Positions 11,447 to 21,585 of a stretch of DNA of 47,185 nt are shown in pieces. Location of the stretch: contig NZ_JACJTO010000034.1 in assembly GCF_014698755.1 (NCBI RefSeq), positions 1 through 47,185 of the forward strand, in the 5' to 3' direction. The translations under genes and the position numbers were made by a program. Every line of letters starts with the position of its first letter. The first letter of the stretch is position 1. The DNA is from Aphanizomenon flos-aquae FACHB-1287 (GTDB lineage: Bacteria; Cyanobacteriota; Cyanobacteriia; Cyanobacteriales; Nostocaceae). The notes beneath the pieces were generated by a model, which searched no databases, was not told the DNA's origin, and saw only the letters and a program-made list of their open reading frames with translations.

Positions 11447-11707
11447 GAGTTTCCTTAATTTAATCCTTCTAAAATTTTATTCAGACCTACCATTATGGCA
11501 TAGTTCCCAAAAGCATAGACATTTTATAGCTAAATTGTCTTTTATTACCGCTAATTTTCAGAGAAATCAACCCGTTAAATTCACTAATTTTCGGAGGATT
11601 TTTGGTGATTGCACCGACATTACCTGATAGTAGAAGATTGGAACTAGATTCTACGGTAGCATAATCTTGGTTGAATCAAAAACAATTATGTTAAAAAGCG
11701 AGAAAAA

Positions 11708-12292
11708 ATGAGTAACTTTGGGAACAAACAAATCAATTATTCCTTCGGAGCATTTACAGCATCATTTATAACTATAGGTGGATTGCTAACCAGTAGTTTA
11801 CCGACTCTGGCTGTCACCGATTCATATCGGAATGACTATCGGCTTTGTGTTGCTCAACTAGGGAGAGTCGGTGTCACAGCTAAATCAGCATCTCAAAGTT
11901 GTGCCGGATCACTCTACCCACGAGAGTTATCATCATGTGTAGTAAAAATTCACAAACTTACACAAATTACACCTGTGGATGCCCTTTCTTCCTGTGAGCA
12001 AGCCCGTCGTCCACAGGATTTAGCAACCTGTGTAGTTAGCATTAGTGAGAGTTATCAGGGATTGGAAAATTCAGCTACTTTAACATCCTGTGGTCGCAGT
12101 TTGTTACCAGTAAACTTTGCTGAGTGTGTAGTTGGTTTACATCGGGAAATTGATGATTTGACTCATACTCAGGCATTAGATACTTGTATTAATGCCAGTG
12201 AAGGATCTAGCGGTTTTGGCGCGGTGTCCACAAAGCCATTGGTTAAACCCAATGAAGAGACAAAACCAAAGTCATCAACTCCCAATAAGTAA
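11708..12292 (+). CDS. Exported protein with regularly spaced cysteine pairs
   Basis: I do not recognise this 194-residue protein by name. It has a hydrophobic N-terminus with a plausible Sec cleavage site near residue 37 (LPTLAVT), so it is probably periplasmic or outer-membrane associated. The mature part carries eight cysteines at 47, 65, 77, 96, 108, 128, 140 and 160. Three C-x11-C pairs recur every 31-32 residues, each within a repeat like SC-x-x-x-LxPxxLxxCVV. The even number and spacing suggest disulphides. The tail (about 170-194) is Pro/Lys/Ser-rich and low in complexity. It converges on hetR, separated by a hairpin; the context gives no function. Confidence 0.8.
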   Translation: MSNFGNKQINYSFGAFTASFITIGGLLTSSLPTLAVTDSYRNDYRLCVAQLGRVGVTAKSASQSCAGSLYPRELSSCVVKIHKLTQITPVDALSSCEQARRPQDLATCVVSISESYQGLENSATLTSCGRSLLPVNFAECVVGLHREIDDLTHTQALDTCINASEGSSGFGAVSTKPLVKPNEETKPKSSTPNK

Positions 12293-12302
12293 ATAGATAA
12301 CT

Positions 12303-12333
12303 GTAGGGCTGGTGAGTATACCAACCACCCTAC
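12303..12333. terminator. Hairpin between the Cys-repeat gene and hetR
   Basis: GTAGGG pairs with CCCTAC, with additional TGGT/ACCA pairing inside, in the 62-bp gap between convergent genes. It probably works as a bidirectional terminator; no T-run follows closely. Confidence 0.55.
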
Positions 12334-12354
12334 GCAACATAAAAATTATGTTTT

Positions 12355-13667
<1,313 letters not shown>

Positions 13668-15827
13668 CTATTTAGATGCTTGTAGCTGATTTGGCGTTTT
13701 TCTCCAGCTAATACTAGATGCACCGACTGTGACTAAAATCACTCCTATGATTTGGGTAATATTTAGAGATTCTTGTAGCATTAAACCAGCAAAAATTACT
13801 GTTAGAATAGGGACTGTAGCTCCAATTAAGGATGAAATATGAGTACCTAATTTACGGATGCCAAAATTATTGAATAAGTAACCACACAAGGTTAAGACAC
13901 CTAGTATAAACGCACTTAATACTAATTCAAGGGCATTAGATGGATTAATTGTTAAACCTAAATTACTGGGTAAGGGTATAATTAAACAGATAAAACTTAA
14001 TATTAACATAGTAGTGAATTGAATTAAAGCTGAAGATACGGGATGTAGTTTAAGTTTAGTAGCACATATTCTGGTGACAACGAGATAAATTGCAAAGGCT
14101 ATGCCAGCTAGAATAGCTGTAGTGCCTCCCAATGAGATATTATTCATACCTGACTGATTACCCAAAATTAACAGTTCACCGCAGAAAACCGCTGCTATTG
14201 ACCCTGTCACCAATAAATTAGGACGTTCCCGAAATAGAAACCAGGACAAAAATACGCTCATTACCGGATAGATAAAAAAGAGGGCGATTGCCATTCCTGT
14301 TGTGACTTCACCAATAGCAACATAAATAAATACCTGTGATACAAATAATAAACAACCGCTAATTACTGACAAAAATAAAGCCTGTTTGGTTTTGTTCTGA
14401 CTAGGATTTGCATTTGCTCGTAGTGAAGTCAATAAATCTTCTAATTCTTGCCAAATACGCGGATGTAATATAGGTGATAAAAGTAACATTAATGGTACAA
14501 CCACTAATAAACGCAACATTAAAATTAAGAAAATATTACCCAAAGTCGGCAGAATTAACTGCTGCGTTGACAATTCTCCCAAGGAATTAGAAGCTGTCAG
14601 GAAAATCCCTTTAATTGCTACATTATAAAGAGACGAAACCACGGTAGACACAGAGATCAACAAAAAACCCATTTGTAATTCTGACCAGTTGGGAGATGTG
14701 CGGGATCTTAGTTGTCTGGGAGTTATTTGTAGATTGGGAGTTGTTTTGTCTTTAGAAGTGCTTTCCCGTCTTAATTTTGGGGTTGGGGGTCGTCCCGTTG
14801 ATAAATTAGGAGTTAAAACAGAAGGTGGTTCAGGTGTGATATGTTCCAGGGATGGTGCAATTAATACCTGAGAATTTAAGACAGCACTAAGTTCAGGGTG
14901 TGTGTTCGTCGGTGGTAAATCTGGACTAATGAAAGAACTGGATTCCGAATTTTGATCAGTTTGTATTGCTGTCGGTAAATCTGGACTTATAAAAGAACTG
15001 GGTTCAGGGATTTTATCTGTTGGTGAAGATAATATAATCGCATTAGCGGCTGATGTAGAATCAGGATGTGGTGATCCATGATCCATTAAAGGTCTTGGTG
15101 GGGATTTTTCCGTAGAACCATTTTGAGTAGAACCATTTTGATAAATTATGGCTTCACCGCGCAGGTTATCAGCTAATTGCAAAACCGTGGGTGCGCCCTC
15201 CGTTATTACCTTGACAGAAGTAGCATCTTGATTTTTTTCTACCTGACTACGGAGACGATTGACAAATTCCGCTAATATTGCCTCCCCTTGCTGTTGTTGA
15301 CTATACATCCGCGACAACTGTTGGGAAAGATCACCTTGATAGTCTTTGAGTTCTTGTAACAGCGAACTAAAAGCAATAGTTACAGAATCATCCAGGCTAC
15401 TTAGCATATTAGTAACATTTTGTCCAATTTCATGAACAGCATGATTATCTAATTGAGGATTTTGCAGCGCGGACGAATCAGAAGAGTTATATTCTACGGC
15501 TTGAGTGGCTAAAGTTTTCAGAGAGGATTGCAATTGGGAAGATATGTGTTTAGCTAAAACCTCTGCTAATTGACGAATTAGTACCTGTTGCTCAGTGATT
15601 TGTCGTGATTGTTGTAAATTTTCTTTTTCCTCAATTAATCTTTGAATATCGCTAGATAAGCGGTTTTTCTCAATTTCTAGTCGTTTTACGTCTTCCTGTA
15701 ACGACCTCAACAGATTTTGTTGGAGATTTTCTAAATCCTCAACTACATCCCATAAAGCATTTTCAGCAGCTCTGGATAGCTCACCTCTAATGCGTGGATT
15801 TTCTGGTCGCTTCTCAAATCGCCCCAT
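13668..15827 (-). CDS. EamA/DMT-family transporter with long coiled-coil N-terminal extension
   Basis: A 719-residue fusion. Residues about 20-115 are a strongly heptad-like coiled coil rich in Leu, Glu, Gln and Lys. Residues 120-215 are helical and Gln-rich. Residues 230-380 form a Ser/Pro/Thr-rich linker with a repeated SSFISPDLP segment. From about residue 386 to 710 comes a ten-helix DMT transporter with two EamA halves (for example FFIYPVMSVFLSWFLFRE and GATVPILTVIFAGLMLQE). Plain EamA exporters are about 300 residues. The substrate is unknown; family members export amino acids, purines or other metabolites. It lies directly upstream of hetR on the same strand, so a role in filament biology is possible but only by proximity. 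Confidence 0.85.
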   Translation of the reverse strand: MGRFEKRPENPRIRGELSRAAENALWDVVEDLENLQQNLLRSLQEDVKRLEIEKNRLSSDIQRLIEEKENLQQSRQITEQQVLIRQLAEVLAKHISSQLQSSLKTLATQAVEYNSSDSSALQNPQLDNHAVHEIGQNVTNMLSSLDDSVTIAFSSLLQELKDYQGDLSQQLSRMYSQQQQGEAILAEFVNRLRSQVEKNQDATSVKVITEGAPTVLQLADNLRGEAIIYQNGSTQNGSTEKSPPRPLMDHGSPHPDSTSAANAIILSSPTDKIPEPSSFISPDLPTAIQTDQNSESSSFISPDLPPTNTHPELSAVLNSQVLIAPSLEHITPEPPSVLTPNLSTGRPPTPKLRRESTSKDKTTPNLQITPRQLRSRTSPNWSELQMGFLLISVSTVVSSLYNVAIKGIFLTASNSLGELSTQQLILPTLGNIFLILMLRLLVVVPLMLLLSPILHPRIWQELEDLLTSLRANANPSQNKTKQALFLSVISGCLLFVSQVFIYVAIGEVTTGMAIALFFIYPVMSVFLSWFLFRERPNLLVTGSIAAVFCGELLILGNQSGMNNISLGGTTAILAGIAFAIYLVVTRICATKLKLHPVSSALIQFTTMLILSFICLIIPLPSNLGLTINPSNALELVLSAFILGVLTLCGYLFNNFGIRKLGTHISSLIGATVPILTVIFAGLMLQESLNITQIIGVILVTVGASSISWRKTPNQLQASK

Positions 15828-16174
15828 CAGTTTCTAGCCTCTAACACCTTGATGATTAAATTGCGGCCCCGATGACCAGGGACACTACCCTAACCGACTT
15901 ATATTTATTAATTTTCCTTGAGAAAGAACAGGAAACTGAAAAATTTTGCCGAAGTTATAAAATTAATTAACATAATCCCACACTAGTACCTATCATTTCT
16001 TGAGGCAATATCATGAAAGCCTTACAAATAAATACCTAACTACAAGCATCTAATCAGTGCGGAATGCTATTACCTTCTCCATAAGGAGAGATACAAACAC
16101 CCTACCCCGTAAATGCCTTAATTAATTGCATACCACTAACATTGGAAAATTCTGATTAGTATTTTTATTTAAAG
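15828..16174. other. Non-coding gap, 347 bp
   Basis: AT-rich spacer between the PiT permease gene and the EamA fusion gene, both leftward, so it should hold the promoter of the latter. I see no gene, strong hairpin or repeat in it. Confidence 0.5.
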
Positions 16175-17428
16175 TTAGAAAATTGCCATTAGGCAAACAA
16201 AAATAGTAGCACTAAAGGCAGCGCTGATAGGAATTGTAATTAACCAGGCCGCAGCGATATTTTGGATAGTGGAAAATTTTATTGATTTAATATTTTGTAC
16301 AACTGCAATGCCCACAACTCCACCAACAAGGGCGTGGGAAGTAGAAACAGGTAAACCTAAGCGAGAAGCCAGTAAAATAGTGATAGCTGTGGCCAATTCC
16401 GCACAAAATCCACTACTAGGTTCTAGAGGGATAATATTTTCACCAATAGTAGCAATAACTTTTTTACCCCAAGCAGCTAAACCTGCCACAATTCCCATTG
16501 CACCGAGAACCAGAATCCAGAGAGGAATCGTTAGTTGATCATTGGGGACTCTACCCTGTTGATGAATATAAGAAATTATTGCTAGGGGAGCAATGGCATT
16601 ACCAACATCATTAGAACCATGGGCAAAAGCCACAAAGCAAGCGCTCAAAACCTGAAAATTGGCAAATAAACCTTGAATTGTATTTTCAATTCGACCATCT
16701 GCTAATTGTCGCCAACTAATCAAAGTCAAGCTAACTGCCGCCATTCCAGTGATAAATAGGCTGATGTCATGGGGAGGAATATGTAAATTTCCCTGTTCTG
16801 GTAAAAACTGATTCAGAGATTGAATGATTGTGGGGAGAACAATAAGTCCAAATACACTCAAGAGTAGGGTGCTTAACCAGGGAATCCATTCCTGTAACTG
16901 TAATAGGGGATGGGGTTGGTTAAAAATCCAGTGCCGAATCAGACTATACAAACTTAGGGCAATAACTCCACTGATAATCGGTGTTAAAATCCAGCCAATG
17001 GTAATTAAACCAATGGATGACCAATCTATTGCCTCTATTCCTAATGATACCCAACTAAAGCCAGCGATCGCTCCCACGACGGCATGAGATGAAGAAACGG
17101 GCAAACCTCTAGCTGTGGCAATTTGTAACCACACCCCAGAGGTGAGAAGTACCGAAATCATTCCCATAGCTAAAGTTTGTGGTGTCCCAGCGAATAAGGC
17201 TGGATTAGCTATTTTTGTGCCAAGGGTGGAAGTTACCTCTTGTCCAAATAAGACAGCACCAAGAAACTCTAACACCCCAGCAATAATGATGGCCTGTTCG
17301 AGGGTAATGGCCTGAGAACCCACCGAAGTACCCATGGCATTAGCAACATCATTTGCACCCAAATTCCAGGCGACGTAGAAGGCTAAGATGGCGACTATCG
17401 CGGTTTGTATGTCCATAAAATCAATCAT
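16175..17428 (-). CDS. PiT-family inorganic phosphate transporter
   Basis: Low-affinity phosphate (metal-phosphate/H+ or Na+) symporter of the inner membrane. The 417-residue protein has the duplicated PiT signature: WNLGANDVANAMGTSVGS near residues 21-38 and AHGSNDVGNAIAPL near 265. Each is followed by a repeat with (L/G)PVSSSHA or LPVSTSHALVGG. About 10-11 hydrophobic segments are present and the central loop is short. Met1 (17428) and Met5 (17416) are both possible starts. No PhoU-like (DUF47) gene is adjacent. Sulphate or other oxyanions are possible substrates in this family. Confidence 0.92.
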   Translation of the reverse strand: MIDFMDIQTAIVAILAFYVAWNLGANDVANAMGTSVGSQAITLEQAIIIAGVLEFLGAVLFGQEVTSTLGTKIANPALFAGTPQTLAMGMISVLLTSGVWLQIATARGLPVSSSHAVVGAIAGFSWVSLGIEAIDWSSIGLITIGWILTPIISGVIALSLYSLIRHWIFNQPHPLLQLQEWIPWLSTLLLSVFGLIVLPTIIQSLNQFLPEQGNLHIPPHDISLFITGMAAVSLTLISWRQLADGRIENTIQGLFANFQVLSACFVAFAHGSNDVGNAIAPLAIISYIHQQGRVPNDQLTIPLWILVLGAMGIVAGLAAWGKKVIATIGENIIPLEPSSGFCAELATAITILLASRLGLPVSTSHALVGGVVGIAVVQNIKSIKFSTIQNIAAAWLITIPISAAFSATIFVCLMAIF

Positions 17429-17864
17429 TCACACCTGTTAACAGGCAAAAATTGTCATGAATGATTTATATTTTCCATTCTTTTGGCTATAAAAATTTGG
17501 GCAAGTTAGTAAAAAGGTTGAGAAACTGAATTTATCCATCACTTTAGCCAAATCTCTCTCAAGTCCCAACCGATAGCTTTTAACCATTTCCCCAAGGACA
17601 ACTCCGAGTCATAGATGTGACCTGTGGTAATGGACAAATACTAAAGTTAATGAGAGAAACTTGATCTAAAGTGATGATTTGACCAAATTTAACCAAAAGA
17701 TTGCTTTTTTCAATTCCGGTAATTATTCCCGCCTATTAACGCCTAAACATTAAACGAGGTAATTATGGTCGTGTATTAATGACTAAATCACCAATACACA
17801 CCAAATTTTGACTAATTACCGGATTTTTTTGCTGAAATATTGAACAATTTGCCAGAAATTATGA

Positions 17865-17884
17865 AGTGCTGTAACTGTCTATGT
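17865..17884 (+). repeat. 20-bp direct repeat, copy 1
   Basis: The 20-mer AGTGCTGTAACTGTCTATGT occurs here and again, identical, at 18024-18043, 159 bp away. The flanks differ. The origin is unknown; it may be the footprint of a lost mobile element or a protein-binding repeat. Confidence 0.8.
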
Positions 17885-18023
17885 GTTTGGCCGAGAAACG
17901 GAAATACTGATAGCTTGTGTGATGACCCAAAAGCCACACAACTGATCTAAGATATAGTAGTGTGACTAGCTATACCTAATACCAGGGAAAGGTAAATATT
18001 GAATAAGAGAATCAAACAAGTGT

Positions 18024-18043
18024 AGTGCTGTAACTGTCTATGT
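18024..18043 (+). repeat. 20-bp direct repeat, copy 2
   Basis: Identical to 17865-17884. It lies about 120 bp beyond the stop codon of the patX-like gene. Confidence 0.8.
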
Positions 18044-18161
18044 TGTCTTAATTCAAGAAGTCCTACGTAGGATTTAAATTATCCAGTAATCCGGTAATAT
18101 CATTACTAGATTGGCAGATATCACGCCTCAACGATTCCATGGCAGAACTTAAATTGCCAGC

Positions 18162-18395
18162 TTATCCATTTAAGCTTCTGCGACCACTACCTCGATGAGG
18201 ATTGGGCTTTTCGGGTTGATTGGGGCTGGGTTTGGATTTATCAGCCAGGTGGAAATCCTGGTCTAATAAAGATGAAAGCTGGTAATCGGACTTAGCTGTT
18301 GACAGAGCGGAAAAATGAGTCTGTACTGCTTTGCAGTTAAAAGCTAAGGAGCCACATACCAGACTCGATACTAAAAGTGAAATGGCAGCACGCAT
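18162..18395 (-). CDS. patX: PatX-type RGSGR peptide precursor, heterocyst inhibitor
   Basis: A 77-residue protein with a hydrophobic Sec-type N-terminus (about residues 1-22), a variable Ser/Asp-rich middle, a Pro/Lys/Asn-rich segment, and near the C-terminus HRGSGRR, with RGSGR at residues 68-72 (bases 18180-18194). RGSGR is the exact pentapeptide of PatS and HetN that binds the HetR hood and blocks differentiation. The layout of secretory leader plus HRG(S/T)GR close to the C-terminus is that of PatX, described from heterocystous and other filamentous cyanobacteria. The only Met is the start. A TCCGGA promoter element lies upstream. PatS itself is much shorter (13-17 residues) and lacks a classical leader. 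It lies 5 kb from hetR on the same strand. The inhibitory role is inferred. Confidence 0.93.
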   Translation of the reverse strand: MRAAISLLVSSLVCGSLAFNCKAVQTHFSALSTAKSDYQLSSLLDQDFHLADKSKPSPNQPEKPNPHRGSGRRSLNG

Positions 18396-18429
18396 AGTAG
18401 ATGTCTATTTTAGAACTCTCTACTTCACT

Positions 18430-18458
18430 AATACTCTACTTTTATATATCTATCCGGA
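18430..18458 (-). promoter_or_regulatory. Candidate DIF-type promoter of patX
   Basis: On the minus strand TCCGGA (18458-18453) lies 57 bp before the patX start codon and is followed after a 17-18-bp spacer by AGTATT/GTATTA, a weak -10. TCCGGA is the consensus -35-like core reported for HetR-dependent, heterocyst-associated start sites, including RGSGR genes. The element falls in the 105-bp gap between the FAD oxidoreductase gene and patX, where a dedicated promoter is expected. Confidence 0.6.
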
Positions 18459-18500
18459 AAATTCGGGAAAAAGTATTGAGGAATTGAATAAAAGTTACTT

Positions 18501-20243
18501 TTATAATTCTTCGAGATGCTCAATAAGTAACCAATTTCCGGAAAAATTTGGCCTCCCCCAAATCTTGAGCATTTTTGCTGGAGGAAAAGCTTGTAATTGC
18601 TGGTCTATATGCGATCGCAATGTAACAAGCTGCCAATTTTTTGTAGTTAAATTGGTTTCATTTGTAATATTAAATTGGTAATTTTGGTAATCTAGTGGGT
18701 AGAAATTGCCTGTGAAGCAGTTAAGGTCGAATTTGTTGTCTGACTTTACTGAAACACAAGGACAGTTACCATCGTCAGGATAGGCTTCTGGATGATCTAA
18801 ATAATAAGTTTGCCAGTATAACCAATCGGGATGATGAGTTAATAAGTTAAACAGGGGAACAATTAGGCTAGGTGCAGTTTGGTCTGTCAATAATGCAGCT
18901 TGCAAAATTTTCACTGATAAATCTCTGGGCTGACATTGTAGCAGAATACAAAGAGAGGCTGCCATACCTGCGGCTTGACCAATTCCCATGACTACTGGTT
19001 GAAGTCTTGTACACCCGTTAGCGATATGGGAAACGGAAATGTTTTTTTCGCAAACTAAAAAACCATCTGTGGTGGTGGGAATCAGAGCGCGATAAGGGAT
19101 AGTAAAGGGCGTTCCGGTCCATCTTCCACCCCAACGGATAGATTTAGATTGTAGTAAAAATTCTACACCAGGATAATGATGATCATTGGCATAGTTACCG
19201 ACAGCGATAGCATCAGGAAATATTGATGCGGTTTTACTGTTCGCTAAAGGCAAAATATCCTGTTCAGAAATGGTTGTTAAGCCTACCAAACGGCGACTTT
19301 CCCGATAATAGGGATGGAGAGCAAAGGCGGAGTTAGCATGAGGAAAAAGGTTTTCTGCTAATCCGTAACGCTGACCAAACTGAGTTTGAATGAAATGGGC
19401 AAAATTCCGACTGTGCCAGTAACATTCTTGCACAAATTCCTGCTTTTTGCCATCTATATCTAGTAACCGATTGGCATTTTGGCAGTAATCGTTGCCTGCA
19501 ATAGGCCAGTTAATCATAAATCTATCTGCTGGTAAGCGTCCATAGTTCAAAAATTTTTCTGGACTATAGTGATCCCAAGCTGTTGTAAACTGGGATGGAT
19601 CATAATTAGGGGCTGGGGTAATTGCTGGGGCGTTACTGTCCCCAAAGTCTTGCATGACTACTACCCAAGTCGGCGCTTGTACTGGATAGGTTTGGACTAG
19701 GGAGTTAAATGTTTCTGGGGCGCTGGGTTCTCCCCATTCTGACTGTAATTCCCAACCCCAACGGTGAGGGACTTCTCCTAAGGCTAATAAGTCTCCTAAT
19801 TCTGTGCCGTCCAGAATAATTTTGGCGTTGATGGTAAAATTGGCGAAGCGTACACCTGTGATACAGTCTTGGGTTCGCAATACTTCTAAAGGAATTTGTC
19901 CCGAAATCCATTGGAGATTAGGTAATTCTCGCACCCAATCGGCAAATATTTCTGCACCTATGCGCGGGTCATAACTGAAGAAACTCACCCAACTATGATC
20001 CAGTCCTCCTGGTTGTCTGCGTTGCAATTCCTGTAAAAAAGCACCCCATAACCCTGTTTGAAAGGCCTGTAATTCGTTTCCGTCTGGTGCGGATACACCG
20101 GCGGAGGTAAGCATTCCTCCTAACCAGGGAAATTCACTTACTAAGATGGTTTTTACACCTTGTCTCGCTGCTTGAATAGCGGCTGCTGTGCCGCCGGTGC
20201 CACCACCGACAACTAGGACATCGGTTGTATAGGTTTGATTCAT
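18501..20243 (-). CDS. FAD-dependent oxidoreductase (FAD_oxidored family)
   Basis: A protein of about 580 residues with an N-terminal Rossmann dinucleotide fold: VLVVGGGTGGTAAAIQAARQG, with the GxGxxG run at residues 13-18, then an acidic strand end and the WLGGMLTSAG segment typical of the FAD_oxidored (pfam12831-like) group. The conserved IILDGTELGDLLAL and later GNYANDHHYPG and GIGQAAGMAAS segments support FAD binding. The substrate is unknown. The start is placed at the ATG at 20243 because the FAD motif then lies 10 residues in; a frame extends upstream to 20300. It is divergent from the MidA-type methyltransferase gene and is followed, same strand, by patX. Confidence 0.85.
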   Translation of the reverse strand: MNQTYTTDVLVVGGGTGGTAAAIQAARQGVKTILVSEFPWLGGMLTSAGVSAPDGNELQAFQTGLWGAFLQELQRRQPGGLDHSWVSFFSYDPRIGAEIFADWVRELPNLQWISGQIPLEVLRTQDCITGVRFANFTINAKIILDGTELGDLLALGEVPHRWGWELQSEWGEPSAPETFNSLVQTYPVQAPTWVVVMQDFGDSNAPAITPAPNYDPSQFTTAWDHYSPEKFLNYGRLPADRFMINWPIAGNDYCQNANRLLDIDGKKQEFVQECYWHSRNFAHFIQTQFGQRYGLAENLFPHANSAFALHPYYRESRRLVGLTTISEQDILPLANSKTASIFPDAIAVGNYANDHHYPGVEFLLQSKSIRWGGRWTGTPFTIPYRALIPTTTDGFLVCEKNISVSHIANGCTRLQPVVMGIGQAAGMAASLCILLQCQPRDLSVKILQAALLTDQTAPSLIVPLFNLLTHHPDWLYWQTYYLDHPEAYPDDGNCPCVSVKSDNKFDLNCFTGNFYPLDYQNYQFNITNETNLTTKNWQLVTLRSHIDQQLQAFPPAKMLKIWGRPNFSGNWLLIEHLEEL

Positions 20244-20315
20244 AATATAGCGTTCTGTCTGATGTCTGAATATATCTTGGTTAAAAGTATTAGTTAACAA
20301 TCAAGGGTAAATTTT

Positions 20316-21503
20316 ATGGATTCCTATTCCCCATTATGTCAAGTTATAGCTCATCGGATTATCACCAGTCCCCAACAACGAATTACCTTTGCGGAATATA
20401 TGGATATGGTGTTATATCACCCAGAATATGGTTATTATTCTAGTGATGCGGTCAAAATCGGATTTCGGGGTGGTGATTTTTTCACATCTGTCAGTTTAGG
20501 GGCTGATTTTGGGGAGTTACTGGCTAGGCAATTTTACCAAATGTGGGTGATTTTAGATCAACCTATACATTTTGATTTGGTGGAAATGGGTGCGGGACAA
20601 GGTATTTTAGCATCTCATGTCCTTAATTATATCCGGCAAGAATACCCAGATTTTTGGGCGGCTGTATCCTATATTATTGTTGAAAAATCACAAAGTTTAA
20701 AACAAGAACAACAACAACGGCTACAAGATTTTGCTGTAAATTGGTGTAACTTGGAAGAAATTCCATTGCAATCCCTAACTGGTTGCTTCTTTTCTAATGA
20801 ATTGGTGGATGCTTTTCCCGTCCATCAATTTACAATAGTAGCGGGGGAATTGCGGGAAATTTATGTTACTATTCGGCCACAATTGGAGGAAATAACCGCT
20901 AAGTTACCTATATTTATTGAAGTCATAGGAGAACCATCAACACCGCAATTAGGAGAATATTTACAGTTGGTGGGGATTGATTTAAGCCAAAATACTTATG
21001 AAAATGGCTATCGCAGTGAAATTAATTTAGCAGCTTTGAATTGGTTGGGTATAGTGGCAGACTGCTTGCAACGGGGGTATGTGTTAACAATTGATTATGG
21101 CTACTCCGCTGATCGTTATTATAACCCCAGGCGATCGCAAGGAACTCTCCAGTGCTACTACCAGCATCGTCATCATGATAATCCTTATGTCAATGTTGGG
21201 CAACAAGATATCACTGCTCATGTTGACTTTACGGCTTTATCATCTTGGGGTCAACGGTGTGGACTCCAAAAGGTTGGTTGGACGCAGCAAGGTTTATTTT
21301 TAATGGCATTGGGAATAGGTGAAAGGTTAGCTGCTCTTTCTTTTCAACAGCAATCAATATCACAGTTGCTACAGCGACGGGAAGGATTACACCAATTAAT
21401 TAATCCAGGGGGGCTAGGCAATTTTGGGGTTTTAATCCAAAGTCGCGGACTCACTGCACAAGAGGCCTCAAAACCACTGCTGGGATTAGTCGTACCAGGG
21501 TAG
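20316..21503 (+). CDS. SAM-dependent methyltransferase, MidA/NDUFAF7 family
   Basis: A 395-residue class I methyltransferase of the DUF185 family. The N-terminus ITFAEYMDMVLYHPEYGYYS and the GGDFFTSVSLGADFGELLA segment are family hallmarks. The SAM-binding motif is DLVEMGAGQGILASHVL near residues 91-107. FFSNELVDAFPVHQF and TIDYGYSADRYY follow. The eukaryotic relative NDUFAF7 dimethylates an arginine in complex I subunit NDUFS2, so a role in NDH-1 maturation (NdhH) is a reasonable guess here but not shown. It is divergent from the FAD oxidoreductase with a 72-bp gap. Confidence 0.88.
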   Translation: MDSYSPLCQVIAHRIITSPQQRITFAEYMDMVLYHPEYGYYSSDAVKIGFRGGDFFTSVSLGADFGELLARQFYQMWVILDQPIHFDLVEMGAGQGILASHVLNYIRQEYPDFWAAVSYIIVEKSQSLKQEQQQRLQDFAVNWCNLEEIPLQSLTGCFFSNELVDAFPVHQFTIVAGELREIYVTIRPQLEEITAKLPIFIEVIGEPSTPQLGEYLQLVGIDLSQNTYENGYRSEINLAALNWLGIVADCLQRGYVLTIDYGYSADRYYNPRRSQGTLQCYYQHRHHDNPYVNVGQQDITAHVDFTALSSWGQRCGLQKVGWTQQGLFLMALGIGERLAALSFQQQSISQLLQRREGLHQLINPGGLGNFGVLIQSRGLTAQEASKPLLGLVVPG

Positions 21504-21585
21504 AGATCAAAGAGAAAGGTTAAAAATCTCTTTAACAATCCCGTATGAGTCTTGTTTGCACTAGCATAACAGAGATGACATTCAA

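Larger units (their letters stand above)
17429..18161. other. Long non-coding region downstream of patX
   Basis: A 733-bp AT-rich stretch without a supportable gene. It contains a 20-bp direct repeat (17865-17884 and 18024-18043) and a palindrome TCCTACGTAGGA at 18060-18071. A short frame at 17584-17664 resembles a methyltransferase motif but is too short to call. It is the 3' side of the patX-like gene and the promoter side of the PiT gene. Confidence 0.5.

Noticed and set aside
17584-17664. Short frame reading LRVIDVTCGNGQILKLM, like a methyltransferase motif I
   Set aside because: Only about 26 codons between stops; the upstream part would need a frameshift. It may be a decayed gene, but chance cannot be excluded.
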